IMG/VR virus record: IMGVR_UViG_3300001827_000016
Coordinates: 1-30,192 of that record
Direction: 5' to 3' (one strand)
DNA: 30,192 bases
Source of the DNA: a virus
Shown: in pieces, positions 1 through 7,352 of the stretch
Layout of the letters: the number at the start of each line of letters is the position of its first letter
How positions within the stretch are numbered: position 1 is the first letter of the stretch
Notes under the pieces: generated by a model
What the model was told of the DNA's origin: nothing
What the model saw: only the letters and a program-made list of their open reading frames with translations
The model's database searches: none
Made by a program: the position numbers and the translations under genes

Positions 1-157
1 CCTCAGCCTTATTGATTTCAAGCTGACCCATGATTTGCTCTTGCATATGTCGTTCTGACATAGTGGCAATTTCGTGGGCGAGTTTGTTTTTTGTATCTTT
101 GTCTTCAATAAACTTATCAAGAAGACCCGTTACTGGTCCTATTAGAGCTTGTATCAT
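1..157 (-). CDS. 3-TM holin of gene-transfer-agent type, N-terminal part (cut by window edge)
   Basis: Only the first 52 residues are inside the window; the gene runs off the left edge. The start reads MIQALIGPVTGLLDKFIEDK and continues with a charged helix containing HEIATMSERHMQEQ. This matches the N-terminal part of the GTA_holin_3TM family, whose three membrane helices follow the charged segment and so would lie outside the window. Members are thought to permeabilise the inner membrane for lysis. The ATG lies inside the 3' end of the preceding two-helix membrane gene, a 41-base overlap, suggesting translational coupling. The family call rests on the N-terminus only; membrane helices are not seen. 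Confidence 0.65.
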   Translation of the reverse strand, partial: MIQALIGPVTGLLDKFIEDKDTKNKLAHEIATMSERHMQEQIMGQLEINKAE

Positions 158-356
158 GTGGTTTCCCTTCGTGGTTCATCCATATTGCGAAGGCGCCAGT
201 CATAGCGCCAGTAACAACAGAAACCAAACCCGCTTGAGATGGAGTCGGGTCGGGCAAGGACATAAACCACTCCACAACACGCCAAGACATAATAGTCATT
301 GCTATCATCATGGCGCGTGGCAGTAGCTTTAGCTTAAAAAATGCTTCTGCTGTCAT
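117..356 (-). CDS. Small two-helix membrane protein, possible holin or lysis partner
   Basis: A 79-residue protein starting MTAEAFFKLK. Two hydrophobic segments are visible: about residues 14-34 (rich in A, M, I, W) and about 43-61 (GLVSVVTGAMTGAFAIWM), separated by a proline-containing turn (LPDPTPS). The tail is polar. An upstream in-frame ATG at 398 exists, but it would overlap the preceding gene, and the start at 356 gives the more usual N-terminus. No Shine-Dalgarno is visible; instead a GTAC palindrome lies directly before the ATG. It sits between the tail genes and a 3-TM holin, so a lysis role is plausible but inferred from size, topology and place only. Confidence 0.6.
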   Translation of the reverse strand: MTAEAFFKLKLLPRAMMIAMTIMSWRVVEWFMSLPDPTPSQAGLVSVVTGAMTGAFAIWMNHEGKPHDTSSNRTSNGSS

Positions 357-370
357 TTGTACTACGGTAC
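357..370. promoter_or_regulatory. GTAC palindrome-type element, copy 1
   Basis: Plus strand reads TTGTACTACGGTAC; on the coding strand this is GTACCGTAGTACAA followed directly by the ATG of the two-helix membrane gene. It also holds the last codons and stop of the preceding gene. The same TTGTAC-N4-GTAC pattern occurs at 14504 and 21911. Function unknown: a protein operator or an RNA hairpin at the start codon are both possible. Confidence 0.4.
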
Positions 371-592
371 TATTTTTACCGTCCCTGAGTCGTTCCATAA
401 TGCCCCCGATTCAAGTCCACTTGCCGATGTTGGCAATTCAGTTAAAGTTATCTTTGTCCCTCTGAGTTCGCCCGGCGTTCTTTCTTGCTCAATAAATATC
501 TCAAGCGCACGAAGCAAATCCTGCATATATGTTACAGAATAATCCCTTGTTGGCTCTGGCAATCTTGGCGCTGGCGTGGTTCTTAGTGCCAT
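362..592 (-). CDS. Small conserved phage protein of unknown function
   Basis: A 76-residue protein with no membrane segment or signal peptide. The C-terminal half (PGELRGTKITLTELPTSASG, then LESGALWNDSGTVKIV) looks like a short beta-rich domain, and I recall similar small proteins next to tail genes in marine phages. Its start overlaps the stop of the large tail protein by one base (TAATG), so it is probably co-translated with it. A minor virion or tail-tip component is a guess. I do not recognise a function. Confidence 0.65.
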   Translation of the reverse strand: MALRTTPAPRLPEPTRDYSVTYMQDLLRALEIFIEQERTPGELRGTKITLTELPTSASGLESGALWNDSGTVKIVP

Positions 593-2481
593 TAGCGTCT
601 ACCATCTGGTCTAATATCAACGCGAGGAGAGCCAAGTTTCCATTTTGTGCCGAGCGCAGAGGAATCAACCCTTATCGCAAATGAGCGGCCTCTAACACGA
701 AGATTAAGAATCTCTGTGAAAGTCTCTACTGGGGAAGACGCTGTTCTCACGGCAGTGCCGCTTGATGTGCTTGAGTATGCCGCGCCGGGTTCTGTTCTTG
801 CTTTTAGGGTAAATGTAGCTTGCGGGCTGGCAAGGCTTGTTGAGCCAACAAAAGTAAGGTCAGGAACTACAGTGGTAGCTAGGCTAAATTTGTCTCCGTC
901 ACCAATGTCCATTGGAGCTGACTCAACGAAAGAGTCCATTGCCGCGCCGTCATCGTCATATTCAAACTCATGATTATACAGATAGCCGCCTTCAGCCGCT
1001 ATTGGATATGACCTTGTTCCCCTATCAAGCCAAGCAGACCTTTCAATTGTGCCATAGTACCAAATGTTGTCCTTGTAATTGTATATTACATAGCGGTCAT
1101 TTTCACCTGTGCCGCCATTGGCAAGGGAGTTTGAATCGGATGAATAAACCCATATAACCTCAGAAAACTCAGAGTTAACGCCACCAAAAACTTTGTCTGT
1201 CTGGGACAAGTTAAAGTTATTAAACACATGGTCTTTTACTGTGCATTCAAGTTGTTGAGTTTGACCAGAGTATGTGTAAAAATTATCAATACCCATCCAG
1301 TAAACAACGTCTTCGGTTGCCACAGCGGCGTTTGGCCCCATAATAGTTATGTTAGATGCAAGCTGTTGTATGCCAAAGGTAAACGGCGGGCCAATAAAGC
1401 GCATTGAATGCAGAGATGTGTCTGTCCAAACAAGAATTTCTCTTTTGGTTTCTACGGCCTGAACAAACTGAGAGCCTGAGCCAAGAATTAAGTCTCCAGC
1501 CGTGTTTGTTCCTGTAGGCCACCAATCAACAGCGTTTTCTTGAGAAGAAAACCTTACAAGAAGCGGGTCTTGAACGCCATTGCCTTGAGGGTCAGAAGAG
1601 TTTGAGCCAAGAGCATCACATCCAAAAGCAATAACGTGCCTGTCTTGGTCAGAGACAAGAACTTGCTTGGCAATTTGTGGAGCAGATGTCGCGCCAGACA
1701 ATGTGGAAAGCTCCACTGCTCTTGCAGAAAGTCCGCCACTTTTGTCCCAGTAATACACATTTGAATTTCTAGGGTTGATTATAAGGTCTTCGCCAAAGTT
1801 GTCATGCGACCATATACGAATGTTCGTTGTAGTGGTAAGGGATGAGCCTGAACCCCAGCCGCCTCGCCCCCATGTTCCGGCGCCCCAACCCGTGCCGCCA
1901 ACTTGAGAGTTTAGGCCAACATTGATTTGATATGCGCCGACAACAGTAGGGCCACCATTGCCTGTGTCTGATGCGTTTGCGGCAACAGAAGCAACAATCT
2001 CATACTGACTTGAGCTAATGACATTTGTTACTTGGTATTCAGTATCAAGTATTGCGGCTGTTATATTGCCGCCCAAACTAGCAGAGCCACTAAATGTAAC
2101 GAAGTCGTTCTGGATGGCCCCGTGATTAGTATGGGTAACAGTGAGCGTGGCAGAGCCTGCTGTTGCGGCAAATGCAACCGCGCCTGCCGCAGATGTAGAC
2201 CTAAGAGGCGTGATGTCGTTGAACGCACCGCCTTCCTCAATATAGTATTTTAGATGAGTGCCGACACCAAGATAATTTGAGCCGTCAAGCGTAATCCAGT
2301 TGTGTAGCGCACGGCAAATACCAAGAAATTGATTGGAAGAATACTTTAACCACCCACCAATTTTTTCGGGATACCCAAGACGGAAACGCACCTTGTCGCC
2401 ATCCACCCATCCTCCCTCGTTTGAGTAAGATGTAACATCCTTGTTTATGCCGGGCTTAAATTGTAATTTTGTTAACGGCAT
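592..2481 (-). CDS. Large tail protein, P22 gp10 / tail-nozzle-like
   Basis: A 629-residue protein starting with the recognisable segment KLQFKPGINKDVTSYSNEGG and then VRFRLGYPEKIGGW, the N-terminal signature of packaged-DNA stabilisation or tail-hub proteins (P22 gp10-like) common in marine short-tailed phages. Residues about 109-177 form an inserted beta module (…THTNHG…TEYQVTNV…) also present in the protein at 16267-16782. Residues about 195-215 are a Gly/Trp-rich loop (GWGAGTWGRGGWGSG). The remainder is repetitive and beta-rich, consistent with a propeller-like tail hub. An AGGTGAAAT Shine-Dalgarno region precedes the ATG. It closes the fibre region and probably forms the tail tube or hub. 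Fold assignment is by sequence resemblance only. Confidence 0.75.
   Translation of the reverse strand: MPLTKLQFKPGINKDVTSYSNEGGWVDGDKVRFRLGYPEKIGGWLKYSSNQFLGICRALHNWITLDGSNYLGVGTHLKYYIEEGGAFNDITPLRSTSAAGAVAFAATAGSATLTVTHTNHGAIQNDFVTFSGSASLGGNITAAILDTEYQVTNVISSSQYEIVASVAANASDTGNGGPTVVGAYQINVGLNSQVGGTGWGAGTWGRGGWGSGSSLTTTTNIRIWSHDNFGEDLIINPRNSNVYYWDKSGGLSARAVELSTLSGATSAPQIAKQVLVSDQDRHVIAFGCDALGSNSSDPQGNGVQDPLLVRFSSQENAVDWWPTGTNTAGDLILGSGSQFVQAVETKREILVWTDTSLHSMRFIGPPFTFGIQQLASNITIMGPNAAVATEDVVYWMGIDNFYTYSGQTQQLECTVKDHVFNNFNLSQTDKVFGGVNSEFSEVIWVYSSDSNSLANGGTGENDRYVIYNYKDNIWYYGTIERSAWLDRGTRSYPIAAEGGYLYNHEFEYDDDGAAMDSFVESAPMDIGDGDKFSLATTVVPDLTFVGSTSLASPQATFTLKARTEPGAAYSSTSSGTAVRTASSPVETFTEILNLRVRGRSFAIRVDSSALGTKWKLGSPRVDIRPDGRR
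1951..2157 (-). repeat. Inserted beta module, copy in the gp10-like protein
   Basis: Encodes residues about 109-177 of the large tail protein. The pattern T-h-T-x-x-NHG, then D-x-V-x-F, then L-x-x-x-Y-x-V-x-x-V, then Y-x-h and a closing Gly pair also occurs at 16306-16512 in a different gene. It is a protein-level similarity, not a close DNA repeat. Confidence 0.5.
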
Positions 2482-2488
2482 ATTTCAC

Positions 2489-3217
2489 CTATGAAGGCTG
2501 TGTGTAGTTTGATGAGTAGTAGAATGTCCCCAACAAGATTTCAGAACCTTTAGACCAACTAGATGGGTTTTTTATTCTAAGCCCCCACCAAGTGTAACCA
2601 GCGGTTCTTGCGCCAGAAGCATCGTTTGTAACTAAAGAAATGATGCCTTCGTTGTAAACTCCAGACTGGTAGACGGCTCCGCCAGTTCCTATTTTCCCGT
2701 CAGCGTCCCAACTAATTGCATATGTTCTGTTGCCGCCTTGTGAGCCGCTAGAGCCAGCGTCCCATCTGCAAACAATGTTTGTTACATTAGAACTAGTTGT
2801 ACCACCGTAAAGAAGAACGTGCTGAGAGTTGGACGCTACATCTTCATTTTGTTGTATGGTTAAACTGGCGCTTGTTATAAATCCAGTTCCAGCATGGAAA
2901 ACTGGTTGATAAACAATGGAGTTTGTGCCAACGCTAAATGTAGATGGAGAGGCCGTGCTACTTTGGGCTGTTAGCCCTGTGGCGCTGTTATAATACCCGT
3001 AGTCCATTTTGACTTGCAGGCTTCTTGTTTGAGTGCCTGCGCTACCGTAAAAATCACTTAAGTCGAGTACGCCAGAGGTCGGTATATTTGTGTTTATAGC
3101 ATTGTTGGCAACGTTACTTCCGCTTCTATAATACTCACTCATAGAAACTGGGTTTGAGCCTCCAAACTGAGTCTGCAAGTCAGAAAGGTTAATAGTGCCG
3201 GAGGTTGGTAGCGCCAT
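2489..3217 (-). CDS. Marine-phage fibre-type structural protein
   Basis: A 242-residue protein. It opens with the motif PTSGTINLSDLQTQFGGSNP, followed by SMSEYYRSGSNV, and a second degenerate copy IPTSGVLDLSDFYGSAG near residues 46-62. I recall the 'SG-x-I-x-LSDLQTQFGG-x-NP-x-SMSEYYR' opening from tail-fibre proteins of marine phages and cyanophages. The rest is Ser/Thr/Gly-rich and beta-like, as expected for a fibre or receptor-contact domain. It lies between the fibre gene at 3220-4143 and the tail hub gene and is closely packed with both. Confidence 0.7.
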   Translation of the reverse strand: MALPTSGTINLSDLQTQFGGSNPVSMSEYYRSGSNVANNAINTNIPTSGVLDLSDFYGSAGTQTRSLQVKMDYGYYNSATGLTAQSSTASPSTFSVGTNSIVYQPVFHAGTGFITSASLTIQQNEDVASNSQHVLLYGGTTSSNVTNIVCRWDAGSSGSQGGNRTYAISWDADGKIGTGGAVYQSGVYNEGIISLVTNDASGARTAGYTWWGLRIKNPSSWSKGSEILLGTFYYSSNYTQPS

Positions 3218-3219
3218 GT

Positions 3220-4143
3220 TTATACAGTCCCATAGGCTGTAACATCATCCGCAGAGGTAATTTGACCATTAGTTCCAATTTTAGCAACGCCAGTGCCGTT
3301 ATAACTAAACACTAGTTCGTTACTGACTACACTTATGGTCCAACTACCTAGTGTAAAGGTACTGCCGCTAATTGGCACTGTGGAAAAACTCAAAGTTCCA
3401 GAACCGTCTGTCTGTAAATATTGACCATTCGTGCCATCAGTCGATGGGTATGAAAGATTACTAATAAGCACCTTACCAGTGCCATTACCATCTAAAGACA
3501 AGTTGGCATTGGTGTTTGTTACTGTTATAGCATTCCCGTTAATGTTGACATTATCTACGTCTAGGTCGCCAGTAATGTTTGTAGTGCCTGTGATGTTAAC
3601 CGCGCCAGTCCCATCTGGAATGATGTCAATGTCGCCGTTAGAAACTGACACAATATCGTGTCCATTAACATCCAAATTGCCGCCAAGCTGAGGGGTCGTG
3701 TCGTTTACTAGGTCTGTGTTTGGGGTCAAAGATTTGAACACACCAGACGCGCCGCCACCGTCACCAGTAACTGCTTGTGTAGCACCAGAAGCAATCTCTA
3801 CGCCATTTGATGTTGAGTATGTGACGCCTTTATAGATAACTCTGCAAGCGGCATCTGTCTCGTTCTTAATGGTGTAGTTTTTCTCTTGGTCAGTAGGTGT
3901 AACTCGAAGCTCAAAAGTGACGCCCGGAGAGCCAGTAAGAACAAGAACTGTGTGAGCGCCGTCAGAAACAGAGCCGTCATTTGTCACTAAATCTTGACTG
4001 CCAGATATAGCAATTTGAGCCTGCCCATGTAAGGCGCGGTCAATAATGTCAAAATTGGTGTTGGTGGTTACGCCCCATGTTCCTGACTGGTCGCCAGTAC
4101 CCGGTTTTTCTATACCAACATTTTGAGTGTATGTGCTAGGCAT
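3220..4143 (-). CDS. Tail fibre protein with repetitive beta-helix-like shaft
   Basis: A 307-residue protein. Residues 1-40 (TYTQNVGIEKPGTGDQSGTW, then NFDIIDRALHG) resemble the N-terminal attachment region of many marine-phage tail fibres. The centre holds a shaft-like part with short repeats (GGNLDVNGHDI, GAVNITGTTNITGDLDVDN, NINGNAITVTNTNANLSLDG) alternating N, G, D and hydrophobic residues, as in triple beta-helices. The C-terminus has a small globular segment. A Shine-Dalgarno-like AAAAGGTGG precedes the start. Likely role: receptor recognition or fibre shaft. The class is well supported; receptor and exact position in the virion are unknown. Confidence 0.75.
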   Translation of the reverse strand: MPSTYTQNVGIEKPGTGDQSGTWGVTTNTNFDIIDRALHGQAQIAISGSQDLVTNDGSVSDGAHTVLVLTGSPGVTFELRVTPTDQEKNYTIKNETDAACRVIYKGVTYSTSNGVEIASGATQAVTGDGGGASGVFKSLTPNTDLVNDTTPQLGGNLDVNGHDIVSVSNGDIDIIPDGTGAVNITGTTNITGDLDVDNVNINGNAITVTNTNANLSLDGNGTGKVLISNLSYPSTDGTNGQYLQTDGSGTLSFSTVPISGSTFTLGSWTISVVSNELVFSYNGTGVAKIGTNGQITSADDVTAYGTV

Positions 4144-4863
4144 TTATACCACCTTTTGAATCCATGTTTCTATTGTACCATTTGCATTTACAGGTGTCCA
4201 TGTGCCGCCAGAAACACTTATCTGCGTCCATGTTTCTGCTGGCGTGTTGGCATTTATCTTTTCCCACAATAGGGCGCCGTCTGCCGTTTGAATGAATGCA
4301 TATTCAACATTGAAGTCGTTTCTGTAAATCAATATCCCGGCAGTTTCATCAAAATCAAATGTAAAGCTGTTATCTATAACGCCATTTGTAACAACGCCGC
4401 CGGACGCCTCTTTTGTAAATGCAGACTCGCTTTCAGACCTTCCTACAAAAACAGTGTTTGCGTTGTTAGATTTTGTAAAGCTATACACATTTTCTGAAGA
4501 AGCAGAACGAACAGCAACGCCATCAGATTCTTGTGTAAAGTTAGAGCTTTGTTCTGCCGCGCCGACAGCTATAGTCTGTGCATTAGATGACTGGTCAAAA
4601 CTAATTACATCTGCGGAAACGCCAGTTGCGAATCTTGTAAGGTCTGAACTTAACTCAAAGTTTGTTGTGGACTCTACCTCACCAGTTAAAATGCCAACGC
4701 CTATAGATGTTTTTGTGGCAATTGCAGAAAGTTCCATAGAACCTTTTCCAACAATATTCCCAGCATCAGATACAGTGAAATTTGCATCAGCGGTTGCAGA
4801 CCCAAAGGTTAAAATACCATGCGCCGCGATAGCTCTTTCAGATAATGCAAATTCACCAAACAT
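4144..4863 (-). CDS. Repetitive fibre-like structural protein
   Basis: A 239-residue protein, strongly enriched in S, A, T, N, G and V. Degenerate repeats of about 35-45 residues run through residues 28-180; recognisable copies include NAQTIAVGAAEQSSNFTQES and NANTVFVGRSESESAFTKEA, which share the frame N-A-x-T-h-x-V-G-x-x-E-x-x-S-x-F-T-x-E. The C-terminal 60 residues contain spaced tryptophans (LWEKINANTPAETWTQISVS). The repeats suggest an elongated shaft. It starts on the stop codon of the preceding gene and is followed directly by the tail fibre gene. No enzymatic motif is seen. Confidence 0.65.
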   Translation of the reverse strand: MFGEFALSERAIAAHGILTFGSATADANFTVSDAGNIVGKGSMELSAIATKTSIGVGILTGEVESTTNFELSSDLTRFATGVSADVISFDQSSNAQTIAVGAAEQSSNFTQESDGVAVRSASSENVYSFTKSNNANTVFVGRSESESAFTKEASGGVVTNGVIDNSFTFDFDETAGILIYRNDFNVEYAFIQTADGALLWEKINANTPAETWTQISVSGGTWTPVNANGTIETWIQKVV

Positions 4864-5420
4864 TAACCTGCGATTTCCATAAGTGTTAATACTGAAATTG
4901 GCCTTACGCCATAATCGGCGTCATCATCTTGATTGCTTCTGTTTATGTACAAGTTTCTGCTTCCGACTTCGCTTGCAACTTGAATCTTATAAGTTGTTGC
5001 AGAAGTTGTAGCAGGGCTGTCTAAATAATGATGCATCAAAGTTCTTACTTTATAAACTTCTGAACCAGCATTTGCGTGCATCATAGAAAAAGCGCAATCT
5101 GTTCGGTTACTTGAGGCCGCACCATTACCAATCTCAGTGCTTCCTCTTAAAATATATCCAGTTGCATAAAGATTTATATCGCCCCCATAAGCAATAGAAA
5201 CTGAAACCAAGATTTTATTTGATGTACTAGATGGCGTAATTGAAGCAGAAAGACCAGTTACATCCACAGGGGAAGTGCTTTGGGTAAAAAAGGTGTCATC
5301 TTTAGTAGCCTGCACCACCTGCAACACACTCCCAGAAGGCAAACTTGCCGACACAACTTTACCAGACGGAATTGTGGTGCTTGTTCCCATCAAGTCAGCA
5401 AGTATTCGAGCGTTACTCAT
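4863..5420 (-). CDS. Small fibre protein, 'SITPSSTSNKILV' family
   Basis: A 185-residue protein. The diagnostic core is VLQVVQ near residue 32, then TGLSASITPSSTSNKILVSV, then a segment with HHYLDSPATTSATTYKIQV, ending LTLMEIAG. The same core, spacing and C-terminal E-I-(A/G)-G occur in the genes at 6349-6825 and 12817-13377, so these are paralogues. The N-terminal leader differs from the usual one of the array. A CCGGAGTAAGCT context places a good Shine-Dalgarno before the ATG. I infer a tail-tip or fibre knob domain; no enzymatic signature is visible. Confidence 0.65.
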   Translation of the reverse strand: MSNARILADLMGTSTTIPSGKVVSASLPSGSVLQVVQATKDDTFFTQSTSPVDVTGLSASITPSSTSNKILVSVSIAYGGDINLYATGYILRGSTEIGNGAASSNRTDCAFSMMHANAGSEVYKVRTLMHHYLDSPATTSATTYKIQVASEVGSRNLYINRSNQDDDADYGVRPISVLTLMEIAG

Positions 5421-5423
5421 AGC

Positions 5424-5816
5424 TTACTCCGGCTTATCAGGCCACACCACATCGTCAAGTGATGCATAAGAATCGGTTATGTCGCGCAGTGCCTGACGAT
5501 AGGCGGTACGTTCTGCGGTCATAGTAAGGTCGGACGATGCCCACCAGTCTGTTTCAGCGATACGGCGGTTACGCTCTTCGCGCAGACGCTTCAAAGGCTC
5601 TGCCGCGTTAAGCTCGGCTAGTTTATCTTCGACCGCGTTCCATGTAATGCCCTGCCAGTCATCATCTTCGTTTGACTCGATTGCCGTGCCGTTCTCATCT
5701 GAGCCTGTGACCACAGAGAACATGGTGTTAAACTCATAGGCATCGGTTGGCTCTCCGCGTAGAACCCACTGTAGGTCTGGATTTAATGCTGATATTGCGT
5801 CTGATACTGTTGCCAT
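5424..5816 (-). CDS. Tail fibre assembly chaperone-like protein (Phage_tail_APC type)
   Basis: A 130-residue protein with an acidic N-terminal half and a C-terminal segment REERNRRIAETDWWASSDLT followed by YRQALRDITDSYASLDDVVW and a final proline-rich WPDKPE. The R-x-x-R-x-x-x-L/I-x-x-(T/S)DW and YRQALRDI motifs are hallmarks of the Phage_tail_APC family, linked to tail fibre assembly. Its place within fibre genes fits this. It starts at the stop codon of the preceding C1q-type gene (TAATG). The role is inferred from the family; a chaperone-substrate pair cannot be assigned from sequence. Confidence 0.7.
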   Translation of the reverse strand: MATVSDAISALNPDLQWVLRGEPTDAYEFNTMFSVVTGSDENGTAIESNEDDDWQGITWNAVEDKLAELNAAEPLKRLREERNRRIAETDWWASSDLTMTAERTAYRQALRDITDSYASLDDVVWPDKPE

Positions 5817-6352
5817 TATTTAAGCCTTCTTCCCCAGCAATTGAAATTACTGTCGTTTGTATCCCATGAATCATAACTGTTATGATATCCCCAAAGAATT
5901 TTATCTCCTTGAGATAACGAAACAATTCTATGACATGAGGTGGTATAGCCATAATAGTTATTTCCTGCAAAGGCAGTATCAATCTGATTTGTACCGCTAC
6001 TTGATTTATGGTAGACGTACAAACCTCTGTATTGGTTTGTTGTTCCAAATTGAGTAACAACACAAAACTCATAAATTCCATCTGCCGGAGCTACCATAGC
6101 TCCATCTGACCCCATAAGACCAGCTTGATTGATAATAGTTGTCCTATAGCCTGAAGGACAAACAATGTTTGGACCTACGCCTTCATATCCAGCAGATTGA
6201 AAACCACTAACACCAGAGAATGAAAAAATCGGGTGGTTATTATCTAATAAAAAAGTTCCAGTTCCTGAAACATTGCCACTGTTGTCAATCGTCAGCGCGG
6301 TGTTCGAGTTTGTCGGGTCTTGAATCTCGGAGACTTTCAATATGCTGGTCAT
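5816..6352 (-). CDS. Small fibre protein, C1q-like candidate
   Basis: A 178-residue protein opening with the array leader (MTSILKVSEIQDPTNSNTAL, then TIDNSGNVSGTG). The body has aromatic and glycine positions of a C1q/TNF-like jelly roll: APADGIYEFCVVTQFG near the centre and LSQGDKILWGYHNSYDSW near the end. It pairs with the gene at 6830-7345, which has the same leader subtype (TALTID-S/N-SG) and a clearer C1q pattern. The start overlaps the preceding stop by four bases (ATGA). Likely a trimeric receptor-binding knob; the fold is a resemblance, not demonstrated. Confidence 0.6.
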   Translation of the reverse strand: MTSILKVSEIQDPTNSNTALTIDNSGNVSGTGTFLLDNNHPIFSFSGVSGFQSAGYEGVGPNIVCPSGYRTTIINQAGLMGSDGAMVAPADGIYEFCVVTQFGTTNQYRGLYVYHKSSSGTNQIDTAFAGNNYYGYTTSCHRIVSLSQGDKILWGYHNSYDSWDTNDSNFNCWGRRLK

Positions 6353-6825
6353 CCGCCTATCTCCATGGCTGTTAAATGTGCAGTCGGCGAAGCGTAACCA
6401 CTATAACTTGCGTTAAAATACACCGTAGTAGCGGAGCCTTGCGTTAGATACTGGACTTTATATGTTAAGGCAGATGTTGTTGCAGGTGAATCTAAATGAG
6501 CAAAACTTCCAGCACCGTATGTGCCGCCAGAGTTTGTATAAGAGTCCCCTCTATAAAAAAGAGATGTAGACCCCCTAACCAGTTGAGTTACCATCCCGTT
6601 TGAAGAGTTAGAACTACCTGTTCCATAATCAGCCATTATTAAGATTTTTGAAGAGGAGCTAGTAGGTGTTATTGTAACTGAAAGCCCTGTATCTACAAAA
6701 GATGTTGAAGTGGTTGATGGTGTTGAAGTTATTGTTGATTGAACAACCTGCAACACATGACCCGGAATATATATCCCGTTGCCGCTGGTCTTTTCATTTA
6801 TTGTATCTACATATAATGTTGACAT
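6349..6825 (-). CDS. Small fibre protein, 'SITPSSTSNKILV' family
   Basis: A 158-residue protein. The leader STLYVDTINEKTSGNGI is the array leader; the body has HVLQVVQSTITS, then TGLSVTITPTSSSSKILIMA, then FAHLDSPATTSALTYKVQYL, ending LTAMEIGG. It aligns over nearly its whole length with 4863-5420, and the middle and C-terminus match 12817-13377. It sits between two C1q-like genes. Ser/Thr-rich beta sequence suggests a virion surface domain. Only a weak AGG-type ribosome site is visible before the ATG. Confidence 0.65.
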   Translation of the reverse strand: MSTLYVDTINEKTSGNGIYIPGHVLQVVQSTITSTPSTTSTSFVDTGLSVTITPTSSSSKILIMADYGTGSSNSSNGMVTQLVRGSTSLFYRGDSYTNSGGTYGAGSFAHLDSPATTSALTYKVQYLTQGSATTVYFNASYSGYASPTAHLTAMEIGG

Positions 6826-6829
6826 CTTA

Positions 6830-7345
6830 TTAACCTATTAAGTAGCCTTGAAAGTGCGGCGTACCTTCGTCTGCGGTTGAATATTGGTACAAATACAAAT
6901 TAGCTACATTTACTCTAATATAATCGTTAGCTGTCATTTGTAATATAAATGATGTGTTAGCAGATAAATACGCAGAAGCATTAGTGTAAGCGTAAAATTC
7001 TCTAGCTATATCCCAAGTTGAAGCATCTGAACTGGTTTCAAAATTTACTACTATTGTTCCTGATGTTACATTACCATTAGATGCACAAGCAAAAGCATTT
7101 AGCATAAAACAATAAACTCCAGTTACAGGTGCTTGAAAATAATGATTGGTTGTATCGTAATGGTTTCCAGTATTAAATATTGTACTGTTAAATTGTAGTA
7201 CACCATTAATCCCGCCTTGCGTACCTATTTTTCTCACACAAAAAGCTGGCTTTGCTGGTGTAAGAATACGCCCACTGCTGTCAATCGTCAGCGCGGTTGT
7301 CCCTGCGGCGTTGTTAATCTGGTCTACATTTAATATCGAAGCCAT
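6830..7345 (-). CDS. Small fibre protein with C1q-like domain
   Basis: A 171-residue protein. Residues 1-30 are the array leader (MASILNVDQINNAAGTTAL plus TIDSSGRIL). From about residue 33 the pattern is that of C1q/TNF-like jelly rolls: AFCVRK, then LQFNSTIFNTGNHYDTTNHY, then FQAPVTGVYCFMLNAFA, then a late segment FILQMTANDYIRVNVANLYL, ending FQGYLIG. The N-x-G-x-x-Y-(D)…F-x-A-P-(V)-x-G-(V)Y-x-F signature is the part I rely on. C1q-like domains form trimers and bind surface ligands, which fits a receptor-binding tip. It follows a gene with a GPLT-type C-terminal domain. Confidence 0.65.
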   Translation of the reverse strand: MASILNVDQINNAAGTTALTIDSSGRILTPAKPAFCVRKIGTQGGINGVLQFNSTIFNTGNHYDTTNHYFQAPVTGVYCFMLNAFACASNGNVTSGTIVVNFETSSDASTWDIAREFYAYTNASAYLSANTSFILQMTANDYIRVNVANLYLYQYSTADEGTPHFQGYLIG

Positions 7346-7352
7346 GCCTGCC

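Noticed and set aside
4454-4882. Plus-strand open frame of 142 codons
   Set aside because: Antisense shadow of the repetitive fibre gene at 4144-4863; open because of that gene's codon bias, no recognisable motif.
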